Shown: positions 9,356 to 20,157 of the stretch, one piece after another
How positions within the stretch are numbered: the stretch's first letter is position 1
Layout: every line of letters starts with the position of its first letter
Source: Glebionis coronaria
Lineage: Eukaryota; Streptophyta; Magnoliopsida; Asterales; Asteraceae
NCBI GenBank assembly: GCA_025667525.1
Contig: CM046878.1
Coordinates: forward strand, 79,566,196-79,630,195
Direction: 5' to 3'
Length of the DNA: 64,000 nucleotides
Notes under the pieces: model-generated
Seen by the model: the letters and a program-made list of their open reading frames with translations, nothing else
The model's database searches: none
What the model was told of the DNA's origin: nothing
Position numbers and translations under genes: made by a program

Positions 9356-10678
9356 GTTCAATCAGTGACGATTTTTCTAATTTAGGCACTAGTTCGTTTA
9401 AATCAAGAGTTCTAAAGGCCAAATTAGTTCAATTCGTTCTATTCTGAATAAAACCCAGGTAAAACCCCCAATTTAATTAACCCTAATTGAAGCAGAAATT
9501 GAATTCGATTGTTTTCAATTAAAAAGAGTTATTTAACTTGAATTGAATGAATGATTAAGCCGTTTTAATACCTTTGTGAAGATCTTGATTTAGAAGCTGA
9601 ATGATTGTGAGATGTTCTGATTGATTTTAGTGTGTTTGTGTGCTAAGATGTTAATGGCGGCAAAGATAAACAGGGGAACAGTGAAAGTAGAGAGGAGACG
9701 GGGTGTGTGAATTTGACTAGGTCAAATTTTTCAGAAGTTTGACCTGTTGTCAACTTTACCCCCTCAATTTTTCTACTTTCAACAAACAAAATCTTTTGTT
9801 TTTACAAGTTCTAATTCTAGTCATTTTGACCTGTCTTATGTTAACTACCCGAGCCTTAGTGATTATCCTATCGTAACACACACACAAATCTATTCATGAC
9901 AAACTTATAAGCAACAACAAAACCAATGCCAAATCAATCCAACCATTAACCATTAAGCTTTTTGAGTTTCCTTGAAAACTTTTGAAGATCTTTTTGATGT
10001 GAAAGATGATGTAACATTTTCTCCCCCTTAAACGATGACCCGTTTTCTATTTAAAGAGCTGTAGTCATTGTTTAACGAGGCACATGATGATGAAAAACAT
10101 TTCCCAATTGATATCTTGAAAAAGTTTGATTCGTGGTGTCAATAGGATTTCTCTTATTTTTACAAATTAATGCACTGAGACGTACACTAATTCGTGTTAG
10201 ACCAAGTTGTAAAGTAAACTTGATCCCTTTGCATGATTTGGCTTGTAAATCATGCCCGAGAAAATTAATTCCCGTTGTGAGCCAACGTTTTCCAAGGAAA
10301 TACGTGACTTTAATATGAAAACCGGGTTGCAGTCAGAAATAACTACAAGCCATGATGGGCATGTTTTTAAAACATTACAACTTTTATACGGACTCTATTT
10401 ATGGCACCGTGTCAATATTAATCGACATTTCTAAGGCCGTAAATATTACCGTACTAAAAGACATGCCCGTTTTTAAAACGAAAAATATTTTTGGTTTTTC
10501 TTGATTTTATAATTTTTTATGGTTTTTCTAGGTTTTATATTTTTTATGGTTTTTCTTGGTTTTATATTTTTTATGGTTTTTGTTGGTTTTATATTTTTGT
10601 ATTTTCTTTTTGTGGTTTATATATTTACAATAATATACATGATCACGAACAAAGGATACTCTGAATAGTTTACCACGA
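9356..10678 (-). other. Noncoding spacer between Pol and array A2
   Basis: No gene is seen. It includes GA/CT-poor, T-rich sequence, a pyrimidine stretch at 10,019-10,029 and a short tandem repeat (see 10,491-10,600). The stretch near 10,250-10,300 resembles sequence just downstream of Pol in element B. Confidence 0.5.
10491..10600. repeat. ~27-bp T-rich tandem repeat, about four copies
   Basis: The unit ATGGTTTTTCTTGGTTTTAT plus a T-rich tail is repeated about four times with small differences. It lies 80 bp beyond the Pol stop codon. Confidence 0.7.
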
Positions 10679-12220
10679 CTATTCAGCTGATTCTTCTGCC
10701 AGCTCTTTGAGAGTTGCTGGAGTGAATGATTTCATGCCAAGCTTGTCGATCAAAAACTCGATTCGTCCTTGATCTAAGGCTTTGGTGAACATATCCGCCA
10801 GCTGGTACTCAATAGTGACAAAATACAGCTCGATCACTCCGTTCTCCACCTGCTCCTTAATGAAATGGTAGCGAATGTCTATGTGCTTGGCCCGGGAGTG
10901 TTGAACATAGTTGCAGCAAAGGGCAATGGCGCTCTTGTTGTCACAATACATCGGGATTTTGTTGAATCCCAAACCGTAGTCAGTTAATTGTGATCTCATC
11001 CAAAGGACTTGAGCACAACAACCGGACATGGCGATGTATTCAACCTCCGTGTTTGATATTGCAGCGCTTTTCTGCCTTTTTGAAGACCAACTGATCAATC
11101 TATCTCCAAGGAGTTGCACAGATCCAGACGTGCTACGCCTCGTGTCTTGACATCCAGCATGATCGGCATCTGCGTATGATATTAAAGCAATCGAGGAATC
11201 TTTCGGATACCATAGACCACGGTGAAGTGTTCCTTTTAGATACCGAAAGATCCTTTTCACAACATGTAGGTGCTTTTCGGTAGGCCGAGCCTGATACCGG
11301 GCACACATGCATACAGCAAATTGCAAATCAGGCCTGCTAGCAGTCAGATATAGAAGGGTGCCGATCATCCCACGGTAAAGTTTTGGATCGACAATAGTCC
11401 CATTCCTATCTTCATCTAACTTGGATTTCTCCACCATTGGAGTGTCCACGGGGTCACAATTATCAAAGTTATATTTCTTTAAAGATTCAAGAGCATATTT
11501 AGATTGATTAATAAAAATGCCTCTGGGATTTTGAGAAATCTGTAATCCTAAGAAAAATAAAATTTTTCCCATCATCGACATCTGAAAGCGTGTGGACATT
11601 ATCTTCTCAAAGCGATTTGACAATTCTATGTTAGTGGCAGCAAAAATTATATCATCAACATAAATTTGTACCAGAATCATGTCGTTGCCTTCCTTGAGAG
11701 TGAATAGAGTGGGGTCCACCTTGCCTTTGGAGAAGCCTTCCGTAATGAGATATGTTGACAGGAGATCATACCACGCGCGTGGAGCTTGTTTCAACCCAAA
11801 GAGAGCCTTCTTAAGCTTGTACACATGATTAGGAAACTCCGTACTGACGAACCCATCCGGCTGACTAACATAGACTTCTTCCCTTAGTTCACCGTTCAAA
11901 AATGCCGTCTTCACATCCATTTGGTAGACGATCATGTTCATATGAGCAGCATACGCAAGGAATAGTCTAATAGCCTCCAATCTAGCCACAGGAGCAAAAG
12001 ATTCTTCAAAGTCTATACCCAAGGCTTGTTTATATCCTCTAGCGACCAATCTAGCCTTATTCTTCAATACCGCGCCCATCTCATCAAGTTTAACCTTGTA
12101 AACCCATAACAAAGTAAGGATGTTAACCTTATCAGGGAGAGGAACCAATTCCCATACTTCAAGTCGTTGGAATTCATTTAGTTCCTCCTGCATAGCTTCA
12201 ATCCAAGATGATTGGGTCAT
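10679..12220 (-). CDS. Copia reverse transcriptase-RNase H (element A)
   Basis: This is a 513-residue uninterrupted frame. The RT domain begins near residue 10 and shows [12 protein letters not shown] at about residue 100 and the catalytic YVDDIIF at about residue 190. RNase H follows with YADADHAGC, then a serine/glutamate block ([10 protein letters not shown]) and the [12 protein letters not shown] block near the C-terminus, ending a few residues after a conserved LGMKSFTP motif. It copies element RNA into cDNA and degrades the RNA template. In the frame of this ORF the sequence is open upstream to about 12,366, where a single-base shift separates it from the protease-integrase frame, so this is the C-terminal part of one Gag-Pol polyprotein. 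It looks intact. Confidence 0.93.
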   Translation of the reverse strand: MTQSSWIEAMQEELNEFQRLEVWELVPLPDKVNILTLLWVYKVKLDEMGAVLKNKARLVARGYKQALGIDFEESFAPVARLEAIRLFLAYAAHMNMIVYQMDVKTAFLNGELREEVYVSQPDGFVSTEFPNHVYKLKKALFGLKQAPRAWYDLLSTYLITEGFSKGKVDPTLFTLKEGNDMILVQIYVDDIIFAATNIELSNRFEKIMSTRFQMSMMGKILFFLGLQISQNPRGIFINQSKYALESLKKYNFDNCDPVDTPMVEKSKLDEDRNGTIVDPKLYRGMIGTLLYLTASRPDLQFAVCMCARYQARPTEKHLHVVKRIFRYLKGTLHRGLWYPKDSSIALISYADADHAGCQDTRRSTSGSVQLLGDRLISWSSKRQKSAAISNTEVEYIAMSGCCAQVLWMRSQLTDYGLGFNKIPMYCDNKSAIALCCNYVQHSRAKHIDIRYHFIKEQVENGVIELYFVTIEYQLADMFTKALDQGRIEFLIDKLGMKSFTPATLKELAEESAE

Positions 12221-12321
12221 AGCCTGCTGCCAATTTTTAGGTTCAACTTCAGAGAGAAATGCATCAAAGTAACAATAAAGTGCACTCTCTTGTAATTGAT
12301 GGCGTGTAGAGACTGGTCGAT

Positions 12322-14145
12322 CTAGATCTCCAATAACATTCCTAATTGGGTGATCTTTTGTCCATTTAGTGCTATGGTTTTAATCCTAGGTGGTCTGGAG
12401 TGAACAATAGAAGGAGCTTCTTCTGAGGTAGATGCGGCTGAAGGGTTTTCAGGGATCGCTACACCAAAGAAAGCAAGCTCTTGCAAGTGAGCATATTCCA
12501 AGTCGTGATCAATAGAATCCTCTTCCACATCATTAGGCACAAGTAGGGGTGACGATTTAGGTGTAGTTTGAGAATCACTTGGTGAAGGTGCATCCGGTTC
12601 AATGTGAATTGTAGATGCATTAGATAAAGGTTCATTAGCTTGAGCAACCACTTCAGGGATTGGAGCGATCACTACAGGTGCTTGAACTTCATCAGTCGGG
12701 GGATCGAAGAATTCATCAAACAACGGTTGAAACAGTTTATCCCACTCGGGCCTTGTTGGTGGTAAAAATGATGTAGAAGTAGGATTATTGGGAACTAATC
12801 CAGAACTAATAGCACCGGTTCCCATCTCATGAAGCGCGGGTTCAGAGCTGTGTTGCTCAGAAGCCATCGCTGTCAGCTCGTCGAAATCTGCGTCCATAGT
12901 TTCTACAATCTTGCCAAGACGACGGTTATAGATTCGGTATGCTCTCTTGGACGGTGAGTAACCAATGAAAATACCTATATCGGCTTTCGGTTGAAGCTTA
13001 CCCAAGTTCTCACTATTGATGTTTGGATAACAAAGAGCACCAAACACATGAAAAAATGAAACATCGGGTTTACGGTCATGTAGAAGCTCATAAGGTGTTT
13101 TTCCATGGCGTTTCCGAATGATAGAACGGTTTTGGGTGAAACATGCAGTAGATATAGCCTCTGCCCACAAGAACAATGGAGCGTTCGCGTAAATAAGCAT
13201 GGTCCTAGCAGCTTCCATAAGTGTACGATTCCGTCTTTCAACGACACCGTTTTGTTGTGGAGTGCGTGCAGCGGATGTTTCATGTGAGATACCAACTCCT
13301 TCATAATAATCACGAAGAGTCTGGTTGACGAACTCTGTACCATTGTCTGTACGAATACGGCGGACAGTAGTATTCAAACGTACCTGAATGAATTTCAGAA
13401 AAGTGATGATAGCCTTCGGTGCTTCATCCTTTGTACGTAGAAATCTAACCCATGTAAACCTGGAGAAATCATCCACAATGACGAGAATGAATTTCTTACC
13501 GCTCACACTTTCAGTTCTCATTGGTCCACAAAGATCCATATGCAAAAGATGAAGTTTTTCTTGATTGGTGTCTTCAGCTTTGGGCTTGTAAGATTTCTTG
13601 GTGCTTTTCCCCCTTGAACACGCGGAACATAAATGGTCCTTGTGAAATTTAAGCTTTGGAAGACCACGAACTAATTCGTTTTTAGCCAGATGATTAATAG
13701 CATCAAAGTTAAGATGAGATAATCTGCGATGCCATAACCATGACTTGGTCTTAGATGCTTTAGAGAGAAGACATACTGGAGAGGCGGCCATCATGTCTTG
13801 TAAGGACAAGGTATAAAGATTTGCACCACGAGATCCCTTCAACAAATCTTTTCCTTCCAAGTTGCGGATGAAACAAGTGTGTTGTTGAAAAGCAACCTCT
13901 AGGTTGGAATCACAAAACTGTCCTACTGAGAATAAGTTATGACCAAGACCTTCTACATAGTATACCCTAGAAATCGTCACGTTTCCAATCTGATATTCAC
14001 CATACCCCATAATCTTTGCAATATGATCATTCCCGAATTTAACCGTACCAAGAAACTTGCTGACGAAATTTCGGAGCATCGAGCGATTTCCGGTCATATG
14101 TTTTGAACAACCGGAGTCCAAATACCACAGGATGATTTGGACCAC
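12322..14145 (-). CDS. Copia protease-integrase (element A)
   Basis: This is a 607-residue frame. The retropepsin active site [10 protein letters not shown] is at residues about 10-19. A pre-integrase zinc region follows, with H-X4-H (HRRLSHLNF) and CSAC at about residues 140-185. The integrase core then shows the first Asp in LHMDLCGPM, the second in IRTDNGTEF, and the Glu in [15 protein letters not shown] long acidic and Ser/Pro-rich linker runs to the end. The protease frame overlaps the preceding linker ORF by 52 bases in another frame, and the end shifts frame at about 12,366. I read both as single-base lesions or sequencing indels rather than programmed frameshifts, because element B keeps the equivalent linker and protease region in one frame up to its own lesion. 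Confidence 0.92.
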   Translation of the reverse strand: MVQIILWYLDSGCSKHMTGNRSMLRNFVSKFLGTVKFGNDHIAKIMGYGEYQIGNVTISRVYYVEGLGHNLFSVGQFCDSNLEVAFQQHTCFIRNLEGKDLLKGSRGANLYTLSLQDMMAASPVCLLSKASKTKSWLWHRRLSHLNFDAINHLAKNELVRGLPKLKFHKDHLCSACSRGKSTKKSYKPKAEDTNQEKLHLLHMDLCGPMRTESVSGKKFILVIVDDFSRFTWVRFLRTKDEAPKAIITFLKFIQVRLNTTVRRIRTDNGTEFVNQTLRDYYEGVGISHETSAARTPQQNGVVERRNRTLMEAARTMLIYANAPLFLWAEAISTACFTQNRSIIRKRHGKTPYELLHDRKPDVSFFHVFGALCYPNINSENLGKLQPKADIGIFIGYSPSKRAYRIYNRRLGKIVETMDADFDELTAMASEQHSSEPALHEMGTGAISSGLVPNNPTSTSFLPPTRPEWDKLFQPLFDEFFDPPTDEVQAPVVIAPIPEVVAQANEPLSNASTIHIEPDAPSPSDSQTTPKSSPLLVPNDVEEDSIDHDLEYAHLQELAFFGVAIPENPSAASTSEEAPSIVHSRPPRIKTIALNGQKITQLGMLLEI

Positions 14146-16514
14146 CTGAAAATATCACCACACAAAGACAATGTAGAGGTATCGGAATCTGAGTGTTCCT
14201 TGTTATTAGCAGGTACAGATTTAATAATCTTAGATTTGCTAACTCTAGGTTTCTTAGATTTCCTAGCCTTCTTCTTCTTAATTGGTGGTATAGATTCTAG
14301 TTGGCTTAAATCCTGAGGTATTTCTTTACTGATAGGCACTATAGTGGGGGCTGACCTAATTAAAGGGCGCTGTTTCCATACTTGAGTGCGAGTGTTCCTA
14401 ACTAAAGGACGCTCAGACCTAACCTCAATGGATGCATTCCTAGTTAAAGGGCACATTTTTCCATCTAATGTAAAGGTCCTACCAGTGGGACGCCATTGCC
14501 AGCCAACTTGGGCACGAGTTCTACCCGTTGGCTTCCATTCAAGACCATTCTTAATTGCATTCACTTCATTCACATGCTCAATAAGACACAAATCATGACG
14601 TTGGGAAAACATACATTCATTACAATTCCAACAATTTAAATTAGAATTTACGAATGGTTTTGGCTTCTGCACAGGCGCAGGGCTTTTAGTCTTAACATGA
14701 TTCTTCTTATTTAAAACTGAACTAACATTCCTATTGTGATCTTCTACTTTCTTCTTTTTGGCACTACTAGTGGAGGGCTTGATCTTATCTTTCTTGAGTG
14801 GCGATCCTTTAGCCTTAGTAGTTTCTTTTAATCCTGTAGAAGGCAAAGTGGGAACATTAGCAACAGATTTTAAAGGTGCCTTACTTGATTGTGCCAATGA
14901 CGGTTTTGCTCCTGGAGTCTTATTAAATGGAGTGACAGCAATGGGCCTATTAGTGAGTAGTGCAGAACCTGGTGTACCTATGTATTTCAAATATGCTAAG
15001 CAATATTGAACTCGCTTAATATATTCATGAGCCGAATAATAGTAGCTACTGGAGGGATCTAAGGCATAAAGATCGTCTAAGATATCCCTAACAAGATCTA
15101 CATGCTTAATGGCATTCCTCATATAATCATCATAGGTAACTGGGTTTCTCTTATGAAGCGGGTTCTTATAAAGCACTACTGACTTGGTTGTTGGAGCACT
15201 AGTGGACGGTGCAGAGTCGGTAGCTAAGTTATCAACAACTTCTTGTCGGGTGAGAAGAAGTGTCTCCTTTAACTCAGCCAAAACCATATTTTTGTCAATG
15301 AGCAGGATGTTCAAATCAGAGATTTCCTCGCACTTTTGGTTCAGTTGTTCAACATAAGATTGTTGTTGTGCCGCATTAAAAGCGAAGCGTTCTTCTAGTG
15401 AACCATAAAGAGCGGATAGTCCCTGTCTTGTCCGATCCATCTCCCCTAGAACAGACGAAAGTCTAATTTCTAAGACCTGGTTTTTAGACTCTGCAGCCTC
15501 TAGTTCCATTTTGAGTGTTTCATTTGATGACACATCTCTCTTCAATCTCATTATCTCTTCCTCTAATGTCTTAACAATTGCAATCATCTTGTCACTCGTC
15601 TCAACACCATTTTCACAAACATTTGATATCAAAAGATTCTCATTTTGAGTTTGTTGTTTTAATTCTAAAGATATACAATGTTGTTCTAGTTGATTAAAGC
15701 GTTTTGAAAGTAAATTGTAAGAATCTTGTAGCTTTAAAAACTCAGCGTTTGATTCGTGACAAGACTGATTATCTACCTCATTTACAGTATCAGCAACATT
15801 TACAGAAAGATCACAAACATCATCACAAATATCATTACAAATATTCACAGCATCACATTTAATCATAGCGGATGTAAGCTCATTCGAATAATTAACATTT
15901 ACAGTAGTAAGCACATCACACGAGATTACTGCAGACAAGAATCGGTCATATTCAGTTAAAATCTTTTCTTTTTCAATTAGTTGTAGTTCGTAAGCGGTGT
16001 CCATTTCATAAAACACTTTTTGAACTTCACCAATTTCAAACACAAGATTTTCTTTAAGAGATGCAAAAATTCCTTTTAGACTTTCGACAAACGGATTGAT
16101 CTCATTTCTAAACACCTCGTTCATATGTTCGAAAGCCCATTCTCCGGCGTTTAGGCCATTTGAAGTCGTACGTTCCAAAATGACCTTGTCAAAATTAGTA
16201 AAGTATTGATTAATCTCTTGCAAGTTTAACCATACAGTGCTAACAGGGGGAAGATCCTTTGGAATTTCCTTAGGACCTTCCATATTGACAAGTGTAGGAA
16301 AAGTACTAGGGTTTTCTTCATCTAATATGTAGGTTGGTGCTGTTATGAGATCTTTGTCCATATGGAAGCGAATTCTAAAATCCGTTTTTGCAAGCTCCTT
16401 ATTCAATTTAAAATAGTCACACTCGGGATATTTTGCAGAATTGTATGACCGATCCTCATCAACTAGTTCCTTACTTGCTCGATCACCAGGAAAAACAATC
16501 GGTTCTAAGGCCAA
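14094..16514 (-). CDS. Gag-protease linker with coiled coils and Cys/His motif (element A)
   Basis: This is an 806-residue frame between Gag and protease. Residues about 170-450 are heptad-rich coiled coil. Residues about 560-620 are Lys/Ser-rich. CWNCNECMFSQRHDLC at about residues 640-656 is a Cys/His cluster, followed by repeated WKPTGR-like motifs that I recall from other Asteraceae Sirevirus-like polyproteins. Upstream the same frame is open to about 16,575 through sequence continuing the Gag end, so Gag and this segment were one frame before a single-base shift. The role is unknown. Coiled coils suggest particle assembly or oligomerisation. Confidence 0.75.
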   Translation of the reverse strand: MALEPIVFPGDRASKELVDEDRSYNSAKYPECDYFKLNKELAKTDFRIRFHMDKDLITAPTYILDEENPSTFPTLVNMEGPKEIPKDLPPVSTVWLNLQEINQYFTNFDKVILERTTSNGLNAGEWAFEHMNEVFRNEINPFVESLKGIFASLKENLVFEIGEVQKVFYEMDTAYELQLIEKEKILTEYDRFLSAVISCDVLTTVNVNYSNELTSAMIKCDAVNICNDICDDVCDLSVNVADTVNEVDNQSCHESNAEFLKLQDSYNLLSKRFNQLEQHCISLELKQQTQNENLLISNVCENGVETSDKMIAIVKTLEEEIMRLKRDVSSNETLKMELEAAESKNQVLEIRLSSVLGEMDRTRQGLSALYGSLEERFAFNAAQQQSYVEQLNQKCEEISDLNILLIDKNMVLAELKETLLLTRQEVVDNLATDSAPSTSAPTTKSVVLYKNPLHKRNPVTYDDYMRNAIKHVDLVRDILDDLYALDPSSSYYYSAHEYIKRVQYCLAYLKYIGTPGSALLTNRPIAVTPFNKTPGAKPSLAQSSKAPLKSVANVPTLPSTGLKETTKAKGSPLKKDKIKPSTSSAKKKKVEDHNRNVSSVLNKKNHVKTKSPAPVQKPKPFVNSNLNCWNCNECMFSQRHDLCLIEHVNEVNAIKNGLEWKPTGRTRAQVGWQWRPTGRTFTLDGKMCPLTRNASIEVRSERPLVRNTRTQVWKQRPLIRSAPTIVPISKEIPQDLSQLESIPPIKKKKARKSKKPRVSKSKIIKSVPANNKEHSDSDTSTLSLCGDIFRWSKSSCGIWTPVVQNI

Positions 16515-16552
16515 TCCTAATTGAGTTGCATTATAAAGTCTAGGACTATGTC

Positions 16553-18817
16553 TTAAAGCTTGTTTTGCATACCGTGGATTAGGGGAAGGCCTTTTTGACG
16601 TGATAAGTTAAATTCTCTAAATGAAGCATCAAATAAGTGAACTAGTTGAGAAGCAGCGTATTGTCTTAAAAGCAAATAATCTAGACTTCTAATCTTATTA
16701 GTAGCATTAATATCCATTTCATTCTTCTTAGACTCGAGTGATTCAAAATCTGTTTGAAGTTTTTGAAAATTAGTGACCACTAACTCCTTTTCTTTAAGTT
16801 CATTAGACAAATTTGCTCTTAAGTTTTCAATTTCTGGCAAGTGACCCATTTGTTTGTTTCTAAAATGATCATATTCGAGATTAGTTAGAACACTAGACGA
16901 GGGCACTAATTCCAAGGTTTGAACTTTCTCGTTGCTTAAGGTAAGCTCATCAGACAAATTCTTATTCTTAGCTAAGGTTTCTAAGAGAGCAGCATTCATT
17001 TGGCTAAGTAATGTAGCAGGAACCATGACCAAATCTTGTTGAGCAGGAGTAGGCGTTTGCGAAATGGGTCCCGGTTGTGATTCACTCAAAGTCTGGGGAC
17101 TCACATTGATATTGCTATCATTGTTTGTCTCCTCATTTGAAAGACTCACCACCGAAGATTCATTCGAATCAGCACTCTCTTGCACAACTTGATGTGGTTG
17201 AATACTAGCATCAGTGGTATTAATAAGTACCTCAGATCTCTTTTCTGGCCCTAAGCTGGAGATAGTTGCCATGAGAGCAGCCTTAGCAGATTGAAAGTCA
17301 TCACAGTCTGAGTCATACGCATCAAGATCATCGGCTTGATAAGCTGCATTCTGTGTGGTGACAACGTCTTGTTCAGCAATCCCTGGATCAGCAAGAAATG
17401 CAAGCTCCTCTTCATCAAGTTCCCTTCCTTGTGCCTGAGCATTAACCAGATAGATCTTCTCTGCAAACCATTGTCCATCCCTTCTCCTCTTGGGTTTCTT
17501 ACAATCCCTGGACATGTGACCCTCTTCCTTGCAGTTGTAACATGTAATCATTCTCAACTTACCCGTGGAGTTAGCCCGTGGAGCAGGATTGGCCATTGGT
17601 GCCTGATTGACCGTGCGAGCATTGGTGGTTGATGTGGTAGGTCTCCCCTGATATGGTTGAATAGGCTGAACCATGACCCTGCCATTCTCAATAGTAGCTT
17701 GTTGACGAGAATTGGATGAATTCCTCAACTGATTGTTGGTAGGAGCTGATCCTCTGTATCCTCGTTTGCTTAAAGTCCTTGTGAGATAAGCAGACATAGT
17801 AGTTAGCACTTCAACTGGGTCAGCTCCTTGTTGGAATACATGAACGGGGACTTCCTCATCATCACAATACATTGCTTGATCTGGATGAGCTGCATAATCA
17901 CTAGAAGGAATACTCATTTGATCAGGGTAGCTTGTTGGATATGCTGCATTCTCTTGATAAGAAGAATATGAAGGCTGAGCATAAGGTGCAATGTTTGCTG
18001 GTTGAAGTTGTGATGCATACTGTGGTGAAGGTGCATTAAACCGATATTGTTGCTGATGTGAGGTGGGTGGTTGTGGTAGAATCGAGTATTGGGGGAAGGT
18101 CGGTGTCATGTAAGGTGATGGATAAAAGGCTTGATGTCCCAAGATATAAGGTGTGTTGTTGTGTGACAAGCTTGGTTGATTAGCCATCAAAGCTAAGGAA
18201 TCAGGGTACATACCTCGAGGAGAACGGTGCATAATCACATGTTTCTCATGCTGCTGAAGAAAAGCATACATTTGATCTAAATTGCACTTATGCAAATCCC
18301 GGGTCAACTTAACATCGGTAATATACTCACCCCATTCAGCTTGAGGTAAAGTATTCAAGAACTTGGTGTTAACCTGGAATGGAGCAATCACGAGATTGTA
18401 TACATTCAGATCATTCATTAGAGTAGTGAATCTGAAGTAATAATCGTGTAGTGTTTCCCCTGGGCTGTACGTGAATCTATCAAACAGATCATACAGCTGA
18501 CACTCCCTTTCCTGTTTGGTGAGAGACGTACCTTGTAGCAACACCTTTAGACGTTCCCATAAATCTTTGGCAACCGTATATTGACTAACCATACGATAAA
18601 TATCATGCGGAAGAGCTTGGAGAAGTGTCTGTAGAGCCTTTTCATCAGCATCAGCAATGAGTTGTTGTGCCGGTGTGAGTTCTTCATATTCTCTTGGTCG
18701 AGACACGTTATTTGCCACAATGGTACCATAGTCGAGTGGACCATTCAAATCGATTTGACCATAAGCCTTCCGTATGTTGGTTTGCCCTTCAAGTATTGCA
18801 TCATACGGCCCTGCCAT
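16553..18817 (-). CDS. Copia Gag (element A)
   Basis: This is a 754-residue frame. Residues about 1-190 are the Copia Gag region, with LTPAQQLIADADEKALQ and SPGETLHDYYFRF. A Gln/Pro/Tyr-rich stretch follows, then a zinc knuckle CYNCKEEGHMSRDC at about residues 425-438, then basic KKPKRRR, the motif LDEEELAFLADPG, and a coiled-coil C-terminus. It would package element RNA into particles. The annotated start is internal. The true N-terminus lies in another frame at 18745-18933, joined through a one-base shift near 18,748. The C-terminus shifts frame near 16,575 into the 806-residue linker. Confidence 0.9.
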   Translation of the reverse strand: MAGPYDAILEGQTNIRKAYGQIDLNGPLDYGTIVANNVSRPREYEELTPAQQLIADADEKALQTLLQALPHDIYRMVSQYTVAKDLWERLKVLLQGTSLTKQERECQLYDLFDRFTYSPGETLHDYYFRFTTLMNDLNVYNLVIAPFQVNTKFLNTLPQAEWGEYITDVKLTRDLHKCNLDQMYAFLQQHEKHVIMHRSPRGMYPDSLALMANQPSLSHNNTPYILGHQAFYPSPYMTPTFPQYSILPQPPTSHQQQYRFNAPSPQYASQLQPANIAPYAQPSYSSYQENAAYPTSYPDQMSIPSSDYAAHPDQAMYCDDEEVPVHVFQQGADPVEVLTTMSAYLTRTLSKRGYRGSAPTNNQLRNSSNSRQQATIENGRVMVQPIQPYQGRPTTSTTNARTVNQAPMANPAPRANSTGKLRMITCYNCKEEGHMSRDCKKPKRRRDGQWFAEKIYLVNAQAQGRELDEEELAFLADPGIAEQDVVTTQNAAYQADDLDAYDSDCDDFQSAKAALMATISSLGPEKRSEVLINTTDASIQPHQVVQESADSNESSVVSLSNEETNNDSNINVSPQTLSESQPGPISQTPTPAQQDLVMVPATLLSQMNAALLETLAKNKNLSDELTLSNEKVQTLELVPSSSVLTNLEYDHFRNKQMGHLPEIENLRANLSNELKEKELVVTNFQKLQTDFESLESKKNEMDINATNKIRSLDYLLLRQYAASQLVHLFDASFREFNLSRQKGLPLIHGMQNKL

Positions 18818-18933
18818 GCCTCAAACACCTCTTTAATAAGCATCGGTGGACGACTATCAGTCCCCGTTATAATTGAGATATCCGTAAGAGATGTCATCTG
18901 AGGCATTAATGAACTCGGATTCATTGTGATCAC
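18745..18933 (-). pseudogene. Displaced N-terminus of Gag (element A)
   Basis: This 62-codon frame begins MITMNPSSLM and includes PPMLIKEVFEAWQGRM, the usual N-terminal Gag block. It ends at a TGA created by a one-base loss within ATTTGA near 18,748, after which the main Gag frame takes over. The start codon lies about 130 bp from motif array A1. Confidence 0.75.
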
Positions 18934-19062
18934 TTAAAAGACTCAAAGATTATCGGTTGATCGAGCAGTGAAGAAAGGTTGAGAATTTGTGTTGTGTTGG
19001 TTGAACTCAAGATTAAATCCACTAAAGATCGTCGAAAAAACTCAAATACCCCTTGAACTTGC

Positions 19063-19572
19063 TTATACGGAATAACCCTAACTCAGAATAAACCCTATTC
19101 GGAATAATACCTATTCGGAATAATCCTATGCTGAAAACCCTTATACTGAATAACCCTTATGCGGAATAACCCTATTCTGAAAATGCCCTATTCGGAATAA
19201 ACCTTATGCTGAATAAACCTTATGCGGAAAACTTTGCTATTCGGAATAATAGGCTATTCGGAAAGATATTCGGAAAAGATTGGCTATTCGGAAAATATTG
19301 GCTATTCGGAAAGCTATTCGGAAAGTATGGCTATTCGGAAAGATGGGCTATTCGGAAAGAATGCTATTCGGAAAGATTTGCTATTCGGAAAGAATTTCCT
19401 ATTCGGAAAGCTGCTATTCGGAAAGAAATGCTATTCGGAAAAATCTTCTTATTCGGAAAGTCTATTCGGAAAAAATCCTGCTATTCTGAAAATTGTCCTA
19501 TTCGGAATGTCTATTCGGAATAAACCTGCTATTCTGAAAAACCTTCCTATTCGGAATCCCTATTCGGAATAA
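19063..19572. repeat. Motif array A1: TATTCGGAA repeats in the 5' leader
   Basis: About 22 exact TTCGGAA copies, two TGCGGAA copies and several variants (TTCTGAA, TGCTGAA, TACTGAA) sit between the primer-binding site and Gag. Spacing is irregular, about 11-22 bp. The alternation seen in array A2 is mostly lost, with nearly all copies of the TTCGG form. Confidence 0.9.
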
Positions 19573-19806
19573 ACTGGAAAAAATGTGTTCGAGACTTAAA
19601 AAACAGCTTTAAATCCGATTTTTTGATCAAAAACCACAAAAAGTTTTATGATTTTTACCAAAATAAGCTAAACCCAATCCTTATCAATCAATCCCAATAA
19701 CAAAAACACCAAAAAGAACAAGATTCAAGATTGATTTTTTCTAAAGATCACTAATTGATTCAAAAACTAAAAAAGCAACACAATCCTTACCTTAAATCAC
19801 CCCATA

Positions 19807-19819
19807 GCTCTTGATACCA
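19807..19819 (-). other. Primer-binding site of element A
   Basis: The minus strand reads TGGTATCAAGAGC two bases after the 5' LTR. This resembles the common plant initiator-tRNA-Met site TGGTATCAGAGC with one extra A. Element B has the identical 13-mer at the same place. Confidence 0.8.
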
Positions 19820-19821
19820 AA

Positions 19822-20152
19822 TGTAGAATATTGATAACCTATGAATCTATGAAGTGGGTTGATGTTTTCTAGTGAGAGAAACTAGAGAGAGAAAGTGAGA
19901 GAAAATGTGTATGATTTTATTAATATAAAAGTGAAATGTGAACAACAATCAACCCCTTTCCATGGTGGAAAGGGGTATTTATACTCCAAGCATAACATTG
20001 GGCTTGGGCCGGTCCATGACAAGCCCATGGATCGGTTCTTACTTAACTTAATAAGTAACATTTAACTAATTGTTAATTACGAGCTATTACAACATAAATC
20101 ATATTGTGGAGTGACCGATACTTCTAATATACGTTAAAACGTATTTCTAACA
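19822..20152 (-). repeat. 5' LTR of element A
   Basis: This 331-bp copy differs from the 2063-2393 LTR by three substitutions and is followed by the AAATT duplication at 20153-20157. Inverted repeat 19953-19975 and TATA box 19976-19984 match those of the other LTR. Confidence 0.95.
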
Positions 20153-20157
20153 AAATT

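Larger units (their letters stand above)
2063..20152 (-). mobile_element. Element A: 18.1-kb Sirevirus-like Ty1/Copia retrotransposon
   Basis: Two 331-bp LTRs (2063-2393 and 19822-20152) differ at only three positions and are flanked by a perfect AAATT duplication. In element orientation the order is 5' LTR, primer-binding site, motif array A1, Gag, coiled-coil linker, protease-integrase, reverse transcriptase-RNase H, motif array A2, a large extra ORF, long 3' noncoding region, polypurine tract and 3' LTR. Pol order INT before RT makes it Copia. The size, the extra ORF after Pol and the extended Gag resemble the Sirevirus lineage. Gag-Pol is split by about four single-base frameshifts and the extra ORF by one frameshift and one stop, although the LTRs suggest a recent insertion. 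Confidence 0.95.

Noticed and set aside
8753..9385. Open frames of 67-210 codons on both strands across motif array A2 (and similar frames in arrays A1, D and B)
   Set aside because: The 18-bp period is a multiple of three, so frames stay open by repetition. The peptides only restate the repeated word and share no domain.
14094..14145. Programmed frameshift at the overlap of linker and protease frames in element A
   Set aside because: Similar single-base shifts occur at several other sites in the same element, and element B keeps linker and protease in one frame up to its own lesion. A random lesion or consensus error is simpler.
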